Positions 1-8,643 of a DNA stretch of 39,793 nucleotides are shown one piece after another; position 1 is the stretch's first letter, and the number at the start of each line of letters is the position of its first letter. The notes below the pieces were generated by a model that was given only the letters and a program-made list of their open reading frames with translations, ran no database searches and was not told the DNA's origin. This stretch comes from JBLIOB01 sp047639575. Lineage in GTDB: Bacteria > Bacteroidota > Bacteroidia > Flavobacteriales_D > Parvicellaceae. A program made the translations under genes and the position numbers. The DNA lies in assembly GCA_047639575.1 (NCBI GenBank), contig JBLIOB010000006.1, positions 1 through 39,793 of the forward strand, read 5' to 3'.

Positions 1-738
1 TAAACCGGCATCGTCAACTGTAGTCAGACCAACTTGAAAGCAATTAGTTTGCGCTTTGATAAGCGCAGATTTAATTTGAGTTTCATTAGGAGCAGGAATT
101 ATTTCTCTAATTAGGTCCACCGCGTTGTCCACTACTATTCCAGTTAATTTTCCTTCTAGCACTTCTATATGTCCTCCATTCACACTAGTAGAAATATCAA
201 TTAGTGCCAAATCCAATGCTTTTTGATTGGCTAAAGCAGCGTGTCCATCAACTCTTCTGATAAGAATTGGCGTTTCTGGAAAGATAGAATCTAACATTTT
301 TTTATTAGGGTATGATTGGTTAGTCCAGCGTGTATGGTCCCAGCCTCGGCCTTCAATCCAATCTCCAGTTTTAGTTTCGTTGTAGGCGATTAATTTTTCA
401 ATCACTTCTTCAAATGAGGTGCAAGATTTAAGTTCAACTTGCTCTAAACTCAATCCATATCCCAAGAAGTGGCAGTGAGCATCAATAAAACCAGGGTATA
501 TTGGTTTCAATTCTGCATCGTATGATTCCGTATAACTGTATTTGTTTAAGATTTGACGTTCTGGTCCTAGCTCTAAAATCTTGCCGTCTTTAATGGCCAT
601 CGCTTCATAAACTTCCTCACCATCATCCATGGAGTAAATCTTTGCGTTATGGATTACTAAATCGCAATCAATGGATTTCATGCAAGAGCTGGCAAGTATT
701 AAAATTAAAACGAAACCTAGTGATAGATTGATTCTCAT
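1..738 (-). CDS. Amidohydrolase family 3 (YtcJ-like) lipoprotein, N-terminal 246 residues; continues past left edge
   Basis: The frame is open from an ATG at 738 to base 1, giving the first 246 codons. The start is a hydrophobic signal (NLSLGFVLILILASSC) whose Cys19 is a plausible lipobox cysteine, so an envelope-attached lipoprotein is likely. Next comes the amidohydrolase N-terminal beta-sandwich (CDLVIHNAKIYSMD), then the metal-binding strand PGFIDAHCHF with His88 and His90, and the WIEGRGWDHTRW stretch typical of YtcJ/amidohydrolase-3 enzymes. The family hydrolyses C-N bonds in varied amides; the substrate cannot be told. It begins only 2 bp after the stop of the upstream membrane-protein gene, so the two are probably co-transcribed. 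The catalytic C-terminal half lies outside the window. Family assignment is firm, substrate unknown. Confidence 0.88.
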   Translation of the reverse strand, partial: MRINLSLGFVLILILASSCMKSIDCDLVIHNAKIYSMDDGEEVYEAMAIKDGKILELGPERQILNKYSYTESYDAELKPIYPGFIDAHCHFLGYGLSLEQVELKSCTSFEEVIEKLIAYNETKTGDWIEGRGWDHTRWTNQSYPNKKMLDSIFPETPILIRRVDGHAALANQKALDLALIDISTSVNGGHIEVLEGKLTGIVVDNAVDLIREIIPAPNETQIKSALIKAQTNCFQVGLTTVDDAGL

Positions 739-740
739 GA

Positions 741-2057
741 TTAAAAATGTTTGTTTAAGAACTTAATTTTCGAGATTGATTTTTGATTGCTCATCATCTC
801 TAAACCAAGGATTATTATCAACGGAAGAGCAGGGACCTTGTACCGAGCTACAGCTCCAGCGTTGGGTGTAGTCCATCCGAGAATTACATATAACCCTACA
901 ATAAATACGATCAATCCAATCACCATTGGCCAATTTGTGGGTTTCCTTATCAAGATTATTGCAGTCAAAAGGAAGAGCAGAATAAAGATGTTTTCTAGAA
1001 AAGTTAAAAGGGCCATTGGGTTTGAGATGTGGCTTGGAGTTGGCTCAAAGAACGTGTGGTAAAACGCTTTCGGACTATTTTTCAAGAGCAGCATCGCAGA
1101 TGATTCTGGATCCTCTAGATCATATAGCTGAATGTCAAAACTACTTTTAGCATTAGAGCTAAGTGATTTTTGAACCATGTCGTTATGCTTACTCATTATT
1201 AGACCAGTGGGATTATAACTAAAGTTAATAGGAGAAGTAATTAGGAAGGCAGCAAGGCAAATAGAAATGCCCAATCCATATCTAATTAAGCTATGCTTCT
1301 TATAAAACAAGCCAATAAATGCTCCGATTGCTACAGGCGCACCTGCAATAAGGATGTAGTATTTGGTGGTGTAAATAAAATAAATGGAGACGGGGATTAA
1401 GATTAGGTACATCCAATGAAATCGGATTTTTAATCTGGAATAAGAATAAATCAACAATCCCAACCAAAGAAAGAGAATAGCTCCTTTCAGAATTCCAGAA
1501 GTCCACATCAGGGTTGAAGGAAGTAGGAAAATTAAAAGTACCGATAGCCCTTTGAATTTAGAAATGGTATTTCTGAAAGCTTTCATTATCAATGTAATTC
1601 CAACCATTGAAATAAACGACATAAACAATGCGTGTATGTGATATGAACCATTAGAAAAGAAGCGGATTACGGCATTTATTCTAACCATGGTCCGGTTATT
1701 ATTGAAAATATCACTGTCGAAACTTTTAAACCAGGTAAACATATTGGTGTAATACGTATTCCTGAAATGCTCTCCTTCACAGTCTATGCCGAAAAGCATT
1801 TGAAAAAAATCACCTGGACTTTCCCAAAATGAATTGTAGAGTACGGTACTATCATCAAAGTACTTGAAAATGTCAGCATCGGCACGGACGGTATAATATT
1901 TAGTGTAAATTAAATATAGACCGACCCCTGCACAAATCTTTACTAGTAGTACCACTTGAAACCATCTTGGATTAATGCCGTCAAACTTAAATAGGCGCCA
2001 TTTACCTATTATAAATAATAGAATGATTGTATATAAAATGATTAGAAAGTAATCCAT
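741..2057 (-). CDS. Multi-pass membrane protein of unknown function (438 aa)
   Basis: A 438-residue protein with about ten strongly hydrophobic segments, starting with a TM helix right at the N-terminus (DYFLIILYTIILLFIIG) and ending in a TM helix followed by a basic tail. A long loop at about residues 55-135 contains acidic and aromatic residues (VRADADIFKYFDDS, then FFQMLFGIDCEGEHF). The layout recalls polymerase or GT-C-type envelope glycan proteins, where an acidic motif after the first helices is common, but I see no diagnostic motif and do not assign a reaction. It is the first gene of a pair with the amidohydrolase lipoprotein, with a 2 bp gap. The ATG at 2057 lies only 8 bases downstream of a good -7 box, so its mRNA may be nearly leaderless. 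Confidence 0.85.
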   Translation of the reverse strand: MDYFLIILYTIILLFIIGKWRLFKFDGINPRWFQVVLLVKICAGVGLYLIYTKYYTVRADADIFKYFDDSTVLYNSFWESPGDFFQMLFGIDCEGEHFRNTYYTNMFTWFKSFDSDIFNNNRTMVRINAVIRFFSNGSYHIHALFMSFISMVGITLIMKAFRNTISKFKGLSVLLIFLLPSTLMWTSGILKGAILFLWLGLLIYSYSRLKIRFHWMYLILIPVSIYFIYTTKYYILIAGAPVAIGAFIGLFYKKHSLIRYGLGISICLAAFLITSPINFSYNPTGLIMSKHNDMVQKSLSSNAKSSFDIQLYDLEDPESSAMLLLKNSPKAFYHTFFEPTPSHISNPMALLTFLENIFILLFLLTAIILIRKPTNWPMVIGLIVFIVGLYVILGWTTPNAGAVARYKVPALPLIIILGLEMMSNQKSISKIKFLNKHF

Positions 2058-2065
2058 TGGCAGCC

Positions 2066-2096
2066 CAAAGATAATAACGTTGATTAGATGTTGAAA
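2066..2096 (-). promoter_or_regulatory. Predicted Bacteroidota-type promoter for the membrane-protein/amidohydrolase pair
   Basis: On the minus strand TATCTTTG (2073-2066) matches the Bacteroidota -7 consensus TAnnTTTG exactly. TTTC (2096-2093), one mismatch from TTTG, precedes it by 19 bp, the usual spacing. The ATG of the downstream gene is at 2057, so transcription would start at or within a few bases of the start codon. Confidence 0.5.
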
Positions 2097-2113
2097 AATA
2101 GGCGATTATTTAC

Positions 2114-2143
2114 TTTCCGAACTTAGGGCTTTGACTAACTTTG
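2114..2143 (+). promoter_or_regulatory. Predicted promoter of purL
   Basis: TAACTTTG at 2136-2143 is an exact TAnnTTTG -7 box. TTTC at 2114-2117 lies 18 bp upstream as a -33 element. It stands 43 bp before the purL ATG and is divergent from the promoter at 2066-2096, so the 129 bp intergenic region carries both. No purine riboswitch fold was evident in the short leader. Confidence 0.55.
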
Positions 2144-2186
2144 TGTCCTCAATTATTTACACGATTAACTAATCGATAAAAAATAG

Positions 2187-4424
2187 ATGGAAACGACTCA
2201 AAAGCAGCAATTAGCAACACTTGAACAAGCTCAGGAGCTTGGATTACTTTCGGAAGAATTTGATCAAATTAAAGAGATATTAGGGCGTACACCTAATTTC
2301 ACTGAGATGAGTATTTTTTCGGTAATGTGGTCAGAACATTGTTCTTATAAGAACTCAATTATGTGGCTAAAGACATTGCCGAAAGATGGTCCACATATGC
2401 TAGTTGAAGCTGGAGAAGAAAATGCAGGCCTAGTTGATATTGGTGACGGATTAGCATGTTGTTTCAAAATAGAGTCTCATAACCATCCGAGTGCTTTAGA
2501 GCCATATCAAGGAGCAGCTACTGGAGTAGGTGGGATTAATAGAGATATTTTCACCATGGGAGCTAGACCAATTGCTCAGTTAAACTCATTGAGATTTGGC
2601 GATCCTGAGTTGCCAAGAACAAAGTGGTTAATGAAAGGTGTTGTAAAAGGCATTGGTGATTATGGTAATTCATTTGGTGTGCCCGTTGTAGGTGGAGAAG
2701 TTTTCTTTGATGAAAGCTACAATACGAATCCATTAGTAAATGCATTTTCTGCTGGAATTATGGATCCGAAGAAAATGATGTCAGCTACTGCTTCTGGGCC
2801 AGGGAATCCAGTTTACATAGTTGGTTCATCAACCGGAAAAGATGGTATTCATGGAGCTGCATTTGCATCAAAAGATATTACGGAAGACTCTGTAAATGAT
2901 CTTCCGTCTGTTCAAGTAGGAGATCCTTTTCAGGAAAAATTATTATTAGAAGCTACTTTAGAATTAGCGGATACTGATGCAGTTGTTGGAATGCAAGATA
3001 TGGGTGCAGCAGGAATCACTTGTTCTACTTCAGAAATGAGTGCTGCTGGTGATGTTGGAATGATCATCAACTTAGACAAGGTGCCAACACGACAAGAAAA
3101 CATGAAGGATTGGGAAATTCTATTGTCAGAATCTCAAGAAAGAATGTTAGTAGTTGTAGAAAAAGGAAAAGAAGCAATTGTTGAAGCCATTTTTAAGAAA
3201 TGGGATTTGAATTGCGAAGAGATTGGTGTAGTAACCGATACAAAAATTTTAGAATTTTGGATGCATGGCGAGATTTGTGCAACACTTCCGGCAGAGCCAC
3301 TTGTTCTAGGTGGAGGTGCTCCAGTTTACGAAAGAGAATATACAGAGCCAGCTTATTTTGCTGAGTTTCAAAAATTCGACATTAACTCAATTAAAGAGCC
3401 GGAAGATTTAAAAGAAGTTGGAAAGTTCATGTTGGCTCATCCTAACATCGCTTCAAAAAGATGGGTGTCTGAGCAGTATGATTCAATGGTTGGAACGGCT
3501 AATATGAGTACTAACGCTCCAGCTGATGCGGCTATAGTAAACATAAAAGGAACAAATAAAGCGTTAGCAATGACGGTTGATTGCAATTCTCGATATGTCC
3601 ATGCTGATCCTGAAACAGGAACTTCGATCGCAGTTGCTGAATCTGCTAGAAACATAGTGTGTGCTGGAGGAATTCCATCTGCTATTACAAACTGTTTGAA
3701 TTTCGGTAATCCATATAACCCAGAAAGCTACTGGCACTTTGTTGGTGCGATCAAAGGCATGAGTGCAGCTTGTCTTAAGTTCTCTACTCCAGTTACTGGC
3801 GGAAACGTAAGTTTCTATAACCAAACAGTAACGGATGAAGGAGAAGAACCTGTATTGCCAACACCAACTATCGGAATGTTAGGGGTGCTTGAGAATAAAG
3901 ATCACGCGATGTCAATGAATTTCAAGTACAAAGGTGATTTGATATTCTTGATTGGAAAGCCCGTTGAATGTATCGGTTCTTCTGAATATTTATATAGTTA
4001 TCATAAAGTGAAGGGATCTCCCGCTCCATATTTCAATATGGAAGAAGAGTTCGCAATGCAAGAGTCCATTAAAGGATTAATCCAAAACAAATTAATCAAT
4101 GCGGCTCATGATTGTGCTGATGGTGGACTTTATACTACACTTTTTGAAATGGGACTTGAAAATAACTTAGGTTTCGATATAGTTACAGATTCAGAAGTAA
4201 GAGAAGATGCATACTTGTTTGGTGAAGCGCAAGGTAGAGTTGTAGTATCCTTAGTGGAAGACTCAGAAGAAGAGTTCATTGATTTTATGATAGAATCAGG
4301 AATTTCATTCACGCTCTTAGGTCATGTTACCAGAGGTAAAATGGTAATTGACGATGATCATCACGGATTTGTGGAAGAAGTAAGATCAGGTTATGACAAT
4401 ACGATTGGTGATTTGATGAGCTAA
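2187..4424 (+). CDS. purL: Phosphoribosylformylglycinamidine synthase, small-type PurL subunit
   Basis: Catalyses the ATP- and ammonia-dependent conversion of FGAR to FGAM in de novo purine synthesis. The 745-residue length fits the short PurL that works with separate PurS and PurQ, as in Bacillus, and not the roughly 1,300-residue fused enzyme with its own glutaminase domain. Diagnostic segments are SEHCSYKNS (residues 49-57), ESHNHPSALEPYQGAATGVGG (from about 96) and the repeated AIRS-type half with VTGGNVSFYNQT and HDCADGGL. The two AIRS-like halves are complete and no glutamine amidotransferase domain follows. The ATG at 2187 is preceded by an A-rich leader and no Shine-Dalgarno, normal for this phylum. 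No purS or purQ is adjacent. Confidence 0.97.
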   Translation: METTQKQQLATLEQAQELGLLSEEFDQIKEILGRTPNFTEMSIFSVMWSEHCSYKNSIMWLKTLPKDGPHMLVEAGEENAGLVDIGDGLACCFKIESHNHPSALEPYQGAATGVGGINRDIFTMGARPIAQLNSLRFGDPELPRTKWLMKGVVKGIGDYGNSFGVPVVGGEVFFDESYNTNPLVNAFSAGIMDPKKMMSATASGPGNPVYIVGSSTGKDGIHGAAFASKDITEDSVNDLPSVQVGDPFQEKLLLEATLELADTDAVVGMQDMGAAGITCSTSEMSAAGDVGMIINLDKVPTRQENMKDWEILLSESQERMLVVVEKGKEAIVEAIFKKWDLNCEEIGVVTDTKILEFWMHGEICATLPAEPLVLGGGAPVYEREYTEPAYFAEFQKFDINSIKEPEDLKEVGKFMLAHPNIASKRWVSEQYDSMVGTANMSTNAPADAAIVNIKGTNKALAMTVDCNSRYVHADPETGTSIAVAESARNIVCAGGIPSAITNCLNFGNPYNPESYWHFVGAIKGMSAACLKFSTPVTGGNVSFYNQTVTDEGEEPVLPTPTIGMLGVLENKDHAMSMNFKYKGDLIFLIGKPVECIGSSEYLYSYHKVKGSPAPYFNMEEEFAMQESIKGLIQNKLINAAHDCADGGLYTTLFEMGLENNLGFDIVTDSEVREDAYLFGEAQGRVVVSLVEDSEEEFIDFMIESGISFTLLGHVTRGKMVIDDDHHGFVEEVRSGYDNTIGDLMS

Positions 4425-4472
4425 TTATTTTAACCAATTTTTAAGGCGAGCTATTTAAGCATGAATTTACTT

Positions 4473-5687
4473 TTAGGTTTTATCATTCTTTACTAGTTTT
4501 CCATCAACAACTTTAAATTCTTGCCCTAAGTATGTAAAGATTTTCCCGTTTTTGCTTTTTGCAGCGAAGAATAAATCTTGCTCCATTGTATGAATGCTTC
4601 CTCTCGTTTTAAATGCTAGGTTTATGTATGCTGGTTGAATCTTATCGTTTAATACACCACATAAAATAACGCGAACAGGCTTTTCTAATTTTTCTAAAAT
4701 TTCCATATCTCTTGGAGGTGCATTGTTATGAGCTATTAAAATTACATTCTTGGCGTTCTTGTATTTGTCAGCACCTTTAATAACTGCTTCAATATCATTT
4801 TCAATAATATCTCCTCCCGCTCCTGAATTCATTGCTTTGGCCGCGGTAGCTATAACCTTGTCAAAACCTTGTTGATTTGAACAGTAAAATATTCCACCGG
4901 TAGAACCAATTTTCTTTTTAGAAGGGCTTTTCTTTAGAAGGTCATTGCCATCATTAAAAAACACATAATATTGTTTTTCAGATTCCTCATAATTCAATTT
5001 TAGCCAGAGCATATATTGTCTCATGTATGGGTACATGCTACCAGTAACATCTGTTACAATTAGTTTGTCTTCCCAGCTTTTATATTTTTTGAATGTTTTA
5101 ATCGCAAGTTTGTATTCGTCACTTCCATTGTTTGGGAAGTACCTAAATAAGTGATAATCGTATTCGCTTAGCGTGTCTATTTCAAAAACTTTAGTGCTTA
5201 GTTTGGTCTTGTTATATCCAGTTAGTATTTCTTTTTCAAATTTTGATCCTACCCCCCGTGCTTTTACTTCAAATGAGATAATAAAGCCAGTAAATAAGTT
5301 TCTTCGATCATTTTCTTTAGTTTGAATAATTGTTGAATAGTATATTCCCTGATAACAACGGTCTAATTTTTTTAGAAATGAACTGGCGAGTACGTCAATT
5401 CTTTCTTCATTTAACTTTACTTGTGCACTTGCAGATTTATTATCTGCATAAGTATATTCTATTTTCCAGATTCTGTTAGATGGAAGTTGAAGGATCTTCT
5501 TTAAGTCAAAGCTTGTAGTAGCTTTATTGAAATGAAAAGGAATGATGATTTTCTTCACGCCATACTCCTCAGTGAGTACGTAAATTTCTTTAGAAATTTC
5601 CGTTTTAAATTGACTTTTTAAGTCTGCTCCAATTGCCTGTATTGAGGCAAATGTTAACAGTGTGAGAAGAAGAGTAGTGTGTTTCAT
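4473..5687 (-). CDS. Secreted VWA-like protein with DVTGSM motif, function unknown (404 aa)
   Basis: The start chosen is the ATG at 5687, because it opens a good signal peptide (MKHTTLLLTLLTFASIQAIGA). The longer frame from a TTG at 5723 would bury it. The mature protein has an N-terminal beta-rich part of about 190 residues and then a von Willebrand A-like half. Strand LIVTDVTGSM (Asp213 onward) resembles a MIDAS loop in a D-x-T-G-S form, with later GGDIIENDIEAVIKGA and NVILIAHNNAPPRDME where other metal ligands might sit. A VWA-like fold that senses or binds a partner in the periplasm is my inference; no named family was recognised. It converges on purL with a 48 bp gap and follows the terminator of the aminotransferase operon, so it needs its own promoter, which I could not pick out. 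Confidence 0.82.
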   Translation of the reverse strand: MKHTTLLLTLLTFASIQAIGADLKSQFKTEISKEIYVLTEEYGVKKIIIPFHFNKATTSFDLKKILQLPSNRIWKIEYTYADNKSASAQVKLNEERIDVLASSFLKKLDRCYQGIYYSTIIQTKENDRRNLFTGFIISFEVKARGVGSKFEKEILTGYNKTKLSTKVFEIDTLSEYDYHLFRYFPNNGSDEYKLAIKTFKKYKSWEDKLIVTDVTGSMYPYMRQYMLWLKLNYEESEKQYYVFFNDGNDLLKKSPSKKKIGSTGGIFYCSNQQGFDKVIATAAKAMNSGAGGDIIENDIEAVIKGADKYKNAKNVILIAHNNAPPRDMEILEKLEKPVRVILCGVLNDKIQPAYINLAFKTRGSIHTMEQDLFFAAKSKNGKIFTYLGQEFKVVDGKLVKNDKT

Positions 5688-5742
5688 AAAGTGTGTTTCA
5701 TAAATACAATGCAAAATATTCAAATTGGAACAGCGAGAATTA

Positions 5743-5778
5743 AAACAGCCTCTTAATCTTTGGATTAAGAGGCTGTTT
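5743..5778 (-). terminator. Strong intrinsic terminator after the aminotransferase gene
   Basis: A perfect 16-bp inverted repeat (5743-5758 and 5763-5778) with a 4-base loop, read from the minus strand and followed by TTTTAATTCT. It lies 20 bp beyond the aminotransferase stop codon. It separates the desaturase-aminotransferase operon from the VWA-like gene. Confidence 0.9.
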
Positions 5779-5797
5779 CTTTGAAATAATTTTGTCT

Positions 5798-7027
5798 CTA
5801 GTTAGAGTGAACTGCTTCAGTTTGAGATGCAGAGATTCTTCCCGGATACTGCTCTAAAGCTTTCTCCAAGCAAATTACAGCCTTAGCCAAAGCTTCTTTA
5901 TTCAATACATATGCTAGCCGTACTTCCTGAGTCCCAAGTCCTTTTGTAGCGTAAAAGCCAGTCGCTGGAGCTAACATTAGTGTTTGATTCTCATATTCAA
6001 ATTCTTCTAATAACCATTGGCAGAATTTGTCAGAGTTATCAATAGGAAGTTTGGCAATTGCGTAAAACGCGCCTCGTGGCCTTGGGCAAGTAACTCCCTC
6101 GATTTTATTAAGTCCATCTACCATGATGTTTCTTCGTTCTACATACTCATCAACCACGTCAGTAAAGTAAGATGCTGGAGTGCTTAAAGCGGCTTCACCT
6201 GCTATTTGTCCAAAAGTCGGTGGACTTAATCTCGCCTGACCGAATTTAAGGGCCATTTCAAGTACTTCCTTGTTTTTAGTTACTAATGCACCAACTCGCG
6301 CTCCGCACATGCTGTATCGCTTAGAAACAGAATCGATAACGACAACGTTGTTGTCGATCCCTTCTAATTGGAGTGCAGAATGCGGCACTGCGCCATCATA
6401 ACAAAATTCTCTATAGACTTCATCTGAAAACAAGAAGAGATCATATTTCTTAACTATGTCCCGAAGCGTTTCGAGTTCCTCTTTACTATATAGATATCCA
6501 GTTGGGTTTCCGGGGTTACAGATTAAGATTCCTTTTGTTCGAGGTGTAATCAATTTCTCAAATTCGCTAATTGGAGGAAGGGCAAACCCATCTTCTATCT
6601 TAGCAGTTACAGGCACAACAGTTACTCCAGTTGTCGTGGAGAACCCGTTGTAATTGGCGTAAAATGGTTCAGGGATTATAATCTCGTCTTCAGGATTAAA
6701 GCATGTTTGCATTCCAAATACCAATGCTTCAGAACCTCCAGTTGTTACCATAATATCATCATGGTCAACAGAAACACCGAAATCATTATAGTATTTGGCA
6801 AGTCCTTCTCTATAGGATTGAAACCCCGCAGAATGGCTATACTCAATGACCGTCCTTTCTAAATTTTTAATTCGATCGATTACAACCTGAGGAGTTTTAA
6901 TATCAGGTTGACCAATATTTAAATGGTAAACTGTTCTTCCTTTGGCTTTTGCTTGTTCAGCATAAGGCACAAGTTTTCGAATAGGAGAAGCCGGCATAGC
7001 CAGGGCCTTTGTAGATAATGTTGGCAT
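5798..7027 (-). CDS. Class I PLP-dependent aminotransferase (aspartate aminotransferase-like)
   Basis: A 409-residue fold-type I aminotransferase. Visible family motifs in order are NIGQPDIKTP near residue 37, TTGGSEAL near 95, NPGNPTGYLY (171-180), SDEVYREF (201-208) and the PLP-lysine motif SVSKRYSMCGARVG, with Lys236 predicted to form the Schiff base and Arg244 to bind the cofactor phosphate. The C-terminal Arg of the substrate carboxylate clamp lies in VRLAYVLN. The family swaps an amino group between aspartate or another amino acid and 2-oxoglutarate in the cytoplasm; exact specificity cannot be read from sequence. It starts 11 bp after the desaturase stop, so the two share the promoter at 8171-8201, and it ends at a strong terminator. 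Pairing with a lipid desaturase gives no obvious pathway link. Confidence 0.93.
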   Translation of the reverse strand: MPTLSTKALAMPASPIRKLVPYAEQAKAKGRTVYHLNIGQPDIKTPQVVIDRIKNLERTVIEYSHSAGFQSYREGLAKYYNDFGVSVDHDDIMVTTGGSEALVFGMQTCFNPEDEIIIPEPFYANYNGFSTTTGVTVVPVTAKIEDGFALPPISEFEKLITPRTKGILICNPGNPTGYLYSKEELETLRDIVKKYDLFLFSDEVYREFCYDGAVPHSALQLEGIDNNVVVIDSVSKRYSMCGARVGALVTKNKEVLEMALKFGQARLSPPTFGQIAGEAALSTPASYFTDVVDEYVERRNIMVDGLNKIEGVTCPRPRGAFYAIAKLPIDNSDKFCQWLLEEFEYENQTLMLAPATGFYATKGLGTQEVRLAYVLNKEALAKAVICLEKALEQYPGRISASQTEAVHSN

Positions 7028-7038
7028 AACTTATTTGC

Positions 7039-8151
7039 TTAAGCTAGTTTGGGTTGAATTTCTTTTTTTCCAAGCTTTTTCAAGAATCTTGCATGGTCTA
7101 GAATTGCCCCAATAAAGGTTTTCTTTGCGTAATACGGCACATTAAACTCTTCGGCAGTTGCCTTTACTATTGGTGCTATTTTAGAATAATGAACATGACT
7201 TACATCAGGAAATAAATGATGTTCAACTTGAAAATTTAGTCCTCCTACATAATAAGAGATTAGAAAGTTCTTATTGGCAAAGTTGCAAGTTGTTTTCAAC
7301 TGATTTACTGCCCATATTTCTTCCATATTGCCTTCTTCATCAGGCACTGGGTATGTGCATTCGTCCATCACGTGAGCTGGCTGAAAAACAATGGCCAAGA
7401 TAAACCCAGTAACAAAGTGCATAATTAACATACCTATCAATACTTGCCACCAGGATATACCGTAGCTAGCTAAAACCAAAGTAGGAACCACAAAGGTGTA
7501 TCCATAGTATCCAATTTTAGATAGAATTAAAACAATCAACTCTTTTCCAAAAGAAGTTTGGAAACTTTTTAAAAGCCCCCGTTTACTGTACGATCTTAAT
7601 GATTCAAAATCCTTATTTAAGATCCATGTCATGGTCATTAACCCATAAAAGAACCAAGCATATAAATGCTGAAAGCGATGAATTTTACGCCATTTTGCAT
7701 GCGGAGAAAATCGTAGTACTGCTCCTGGGTCAATGTCTTCGTCATGTCCTTCTACATTGGTGAAAGAATGATGAAGGACGTTATGCTGAATTCTCCAGTT
7801 AATAGAACTACCCCCAGCTATATTCATCACATAGCCCACAAATTTGTTAACCTTTCTATTTTTAGAGTATGCTCCGTGATTAGCATCATGCATTATCGAC
7901 AAACCTATGCCTGCTAATCCAAATCCCATTACACCCATCATTCCAATGATTATCCAAGTATTTGTAATAACACCGGACAGAATTAAAGCATATGGAACAA
8001 AGTAGATTGAAAGCATGATAACAGTTTTAATTATCATTCTTATTCCACCAAATTTGGATCGGTTATTTTCTTTGAAATAGCCGTCAACTCTAGATCGGAG
8101 GGTTTGATAAAACTTCCGTTCGTCTTTAGTTGGATATTTAATTGTCTGCAT
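7039..8151 (-). CDS. Membrane fatty acid / acyl-CoA desaturase
   Basis: An integral-membrane di-iron desaturase of 370 residues. All three histidine boxes are present: HDANH (His88-His92), HNVLHH (His123-His128) and QVEHH (Gln308-His312). The Q-x-x-H-H third box is the form seen in front-end (delta-5/6-type) and linoleoyl-CoA-like desaturases. No fused cytochrome b5 domain is present. Hydrophobic hairpins lie at about 38-90 and 205-258. It introduces a double bond into membrane acyl chains, consistent with membrane-fluidity adjustment; regiospecificity is not predictable here. I take the ATG at 8151 rather than the TTG two codons earlier, because it sits just downstream of an excellent promoter. 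First gene of an operon with the aminotransferase. Confidence 0.93.
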   Translation of the reverse strand: MQTIKYPTKDERKFYQTLRSRVDGYFKENNRSKFGGIRMIIKTVIMLSIYFVPYALILSGVITNTWIIIGMMGVMGFGLAGIGLSIMHDANHGAYSKNRKVNKFVGYVMNIAGGSSINWRIQHNVLHHSFTNVEGHDEDIDPGAVLRFSPHAKWRKIHRFQHLYAWFFYGLMTMTWILNKDFESLRSYSKRGLLKSFQTSFGKELIVLILSKIGYYGYTFVVPTLVLASYGISWWQVLIGMLIMHFVTGFILAIVFQPAHVMDECTYPVPDEEGNMEEIWAVNQLKTTCNFANKNFLISYYVGGLNFQVEHHLFPDVSHVHYSKIAPIVKATAEEFNVPYYAKKTFIGAILDHARFLKKLGKKEIQPKLA

Positions 8152-8170
8152 CTTCAAACGTTTTGCTTGG

Positions 8171-8201
8171 CAAAAGTACTGCTATAAAACAATGAGACAA
8201 C
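8171..8201 (-). promoter_or_regulatory. Predicted promoter of the desaturase-aminotransferase operon
   Basis: TACTTTTG (8178-8171, minus strand) matches TAnnTTTG exactly and GTTG (8201-8198) lies 19 bp upstream, the canonical Bacteroidota arrangement. The desaturase ATG at 8151 is 19 bases past the -7 box, giving a leader of only about a dozen bases. Confidence 0.65.
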
Positions 8202-8264
8202 ACTTTTGTTGCTGGTTTTAGACCAATTAATGTTAAAAAAAGAGGAAACTTGCTAATTGTCAGA

Positions 8265-8639
8265 CTATTTAGAAGGATAGACTTTCACTTTAAATCTAAT
8301 TTTCTGCGGATTTTTTTTCGCATTAGAGTAAATAGATAATGTTCTATTTTGAAACTCAGATTTGTCTTTTGTATCGAATGATACATGAATAACGCCTTGC
8401 TGACCAGGTAGAACTGGTTCAGAAGGATAAGTGAATTTGGTGCAGGAACAGGTAACTTTTATGTCCGAAATAATCAAAGGACTATCGCCAGTATTTGTAA
8501 AAGTATAATCGTGTTCAAGTAATGCCCCAGTTTCCGTGTCAGGGAATTTGTGACTACTTTCTATAAACTGAAACTCCGCCTGTGACATAGTCAAGGCGGA
8601 GTTCAGAATAATTATTAATATGAGAATAAGATTCCTCAA
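8265..8639 (-). CDS. DUF1573 protein, divergent copy with TTG start
   Basis: A 124-residue protein with a signal peptide (MRNLILILIIILNSALTMSQA) and one DUF1573 domain, an Ig-like beta-sandwich seen in secreted Bacteroidota proteins. It keeps the family pattern HKFPDTETGALLEHDYTFTN, GDSPLIISDIKVTCSC and a late basic strand. It lacks the SCGC signature and the RIGPINKSVTI segment of its three neighbours, having TCSCTKF instead. The start is a TTG 4 bp after the upstream stop codon. The only other in-frame Met, at residue 18, would remove the signal peptide, and no in-frame ATG was found just upstream. Last gene of a three-gene unit. Role unknown; possibly an envelope structural or adaptor protein. 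Confidence 0.85.
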   Translation of the reverse strand: MRNLILILIIILNSALTMSQAEFQFIESSHKFPDTETGALLEHDYTFTNTGDSPLIISDIKVTCSCTKFTYPSEPVLPGQQGVIHVSFDTKDKSEFQNRTLSIYSNAKKNPQKIRFKVKVYPSK

Positions 8640-8643
8640 TGGC

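Noticed and set aside
5670..5700. Short direct duplication ATGAAACACAC(T) at the start of the VWA-like gene
   Set aside because: Only about 12 bases, two copies; likely chance or slippage, with no evidence of a regulatory role beyond giving two ATGs.
5721..5723. TTG at 5723 as start of the VWA-like gene (and similar TTG starts at 8157, 22274, 28873, 31869)
   Set aside because: In each case an in-frame ATG a few codons later gives a clean signal peptide, a normal family N-terminus or better promoter/SD spacing.
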